A stretch of DNA of 64,000 nucleotides, taken from NCBI RefSeq assembly GCF_014649495.1, contig NZ_BMTD01000001.1, positions 682,001-746,000 of the forward strand, in the 5' to 3' direction. The position numbers and the translations under genes were made by a program. Origin of the DNA: Streptomyces filipinensis. Lineage in GTDB: Bacteria > Actinomycetota > Actinomycetes > Streptomycetales > Streptomycetaceae. The notes under the pieces are model-generated. The model ran no database searches and had not been told where the DNA came from. It saw only the letters and a program-made list of their open reading frames with translations. Shown here one piece after another: positions 63,551 through 64,000 of this stretch. Numbering within the stretch: position 1 is the first letter of the stretch; every line of letters starts with the position of its first letter.

Positions 63551-63624
63551 TCGCCACCTCCGGGTCCGTATAGACTCCCGGCCCGCGAACACCGGACACA
63601 CACCGGGCACGGGGGAGAGACATC

Positions 63625-64000
63625 GTGTATCCAGGCCAGCAGCAACAGGGTCCCTACGGGCCGCAGCAGCCGGGTCCCTACGGGGCACCACAGCCGCCCG
63701 CAGGCCCGTACGGGCACCAGTCGCCGTACCCGGGGCCGTACGGCGCGCAGCCGCACCCGCCCCAGCAGCCGTACCAGACCCCGTACCCGCCCCAGCAACC
63801 CTATCCGCCCCAGCAGCCGTACCCGCCCCACCAGGCCGGCCCCCACCCGCACCGGCAGCAGGCCGCACCACCGCCCGCCCAGCACCTCGGCGAGGGCCGG
63901 ATGCGGCTGGATCCGAACCTGACCCCGGCCCAGCGGGAACTGGCGGTGAAGATCCAGGCCAAGTCCAAGCCGATGGCCTACGGCATGGTCCTCGGCATCC
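63625..64000 (+). CDS. Pro/Gln/Tyr/Gly-rich membrane protein, N-terminal part
   Basis: The frame is open from GTG 63625 (behind GGGGGAG) to the window edge: 125 codons. Residues 1-85 are low-complexity with repeated GPYG and QQPYPP units. A charged segment (PNLTPAQRELAVKIQAKSKP) then leads into what looks like the first hydrophobic segment (MAYGMVLGI). This layout is common in actinobacterial TM2-domain or similar small membrane proteins, but the identifying part is outside the window. Confidence 0.7.
   Translation, partial: MYPGQQQQGPYGPQQPGPYGAPQPPAGPYGHQSPYPGPYGAQPHPPQQPYQTPYPPQQPYPPQQPYPPHQAGPHPHRQQAAPPPAQHLGEGRMRLDPNLTPAQRELAVKIQAKSKPMAYGMVLGI

Noticed and set aside
63482..63871. Minus-strand frame of 129 codons at the right edge
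   Set aside because: It is antisense to the GPYG/QQPYPP repeat gene and has only low-complexity Gly/Ala/Arg sequence.

Overview
The window is actinobacterial chromosome, almost certainly Streptomyces. Base composition is very GC-rich, third codon positions are nearly always G or C, GTG and TTG starts are frequent, and many genes start without a Shine-Dalgarno sequence. The gene content is also typical of the genus: a conservon with cytochrome P450s, an SCO2400-type protein, a family 2B encapsulin remnant, and matB beside a fused carboxyltransferase. All names come from reading translations and motifs; no database search was run.

Layout. 1-3514: tail of a conservon (roadblock protein, DUF742 protein, GTPase, two P450s). 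3662-5946: STAS-ANTAR, STAS and MEDS-HATPase regulators. 5985-8408: LysR regulator divergent from an MFS exporter. 8803-17918: a degenerate MreB-like protein, then a four-gene block (Trypco1 protein, trypsin/VMAP protein, MoxR ATPase, and a 1607-residue vWA-pseudokinase-SARP-HAD protein). This block resembles the NTP-dependent 'ternary' conflict systems and is the most unusual part of the window. 18147-28195: secreted subtilase, carboxyltransferase plus malonyl-CoA synthetase, ATP-grasp enzyme, LysR/SDR pair, unknown gene. 28331-29949: IclR regulator and lactonase. 30071-33376: three-gene operon (HExxH metallopeptidase, MAB_1171c-type membrane protein, FAD monooxygenase). 33653-38653: GH51 arabinofuranosidase, GH35 beta-galactosidase, Rrf2 regulator. 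38791-41663: secreted DUF4360 protein, broken encapsulin gene, second FAD monooxygenase. 41703-43421: aminotransferase with a proline-rich tail. 43523-52009: sugar operon (dehydratase, dehydrogenase, TIM-barrel-like protein, ABC importer, mutarotase). 52210-60928: SCO2400 protein, serine hydrolase, Ohr, CurA-like reductase with MarR, EI24 and LysE membrane proteins, LysR/oxidoreductase/RidA, TetR. 61051-64000: GH3 glycosidase and the start of a Pro/Gln/Tyr-rich protein.

How the genes may work together. A shared motif (core GATATNTCGAAC, read in the direction of transcription) lies just downstream of recognisable promoters before the IclR gene, the arabinofuranosidase gene and the sugar operon, and again inside that operon. 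I infer one pentose or hexose regulon controlled by the IclR protein: extracellular or cytoplasmic glycosidases release sugar, the ABC system imports it, the mutarotase interconverts anomers, and the dehydrogenase, lactonase and dehydratase oxidise it. The sugar itself is not proven; arabinose is the most natural guess. The conflict-system block shows tight translational coupling (4-11 nt overlaps) of sensor, protease, AAA+ ATPase and vWA scaffold, with several domains that have lost catalytic residues and so probably act as sensors or adaptors.
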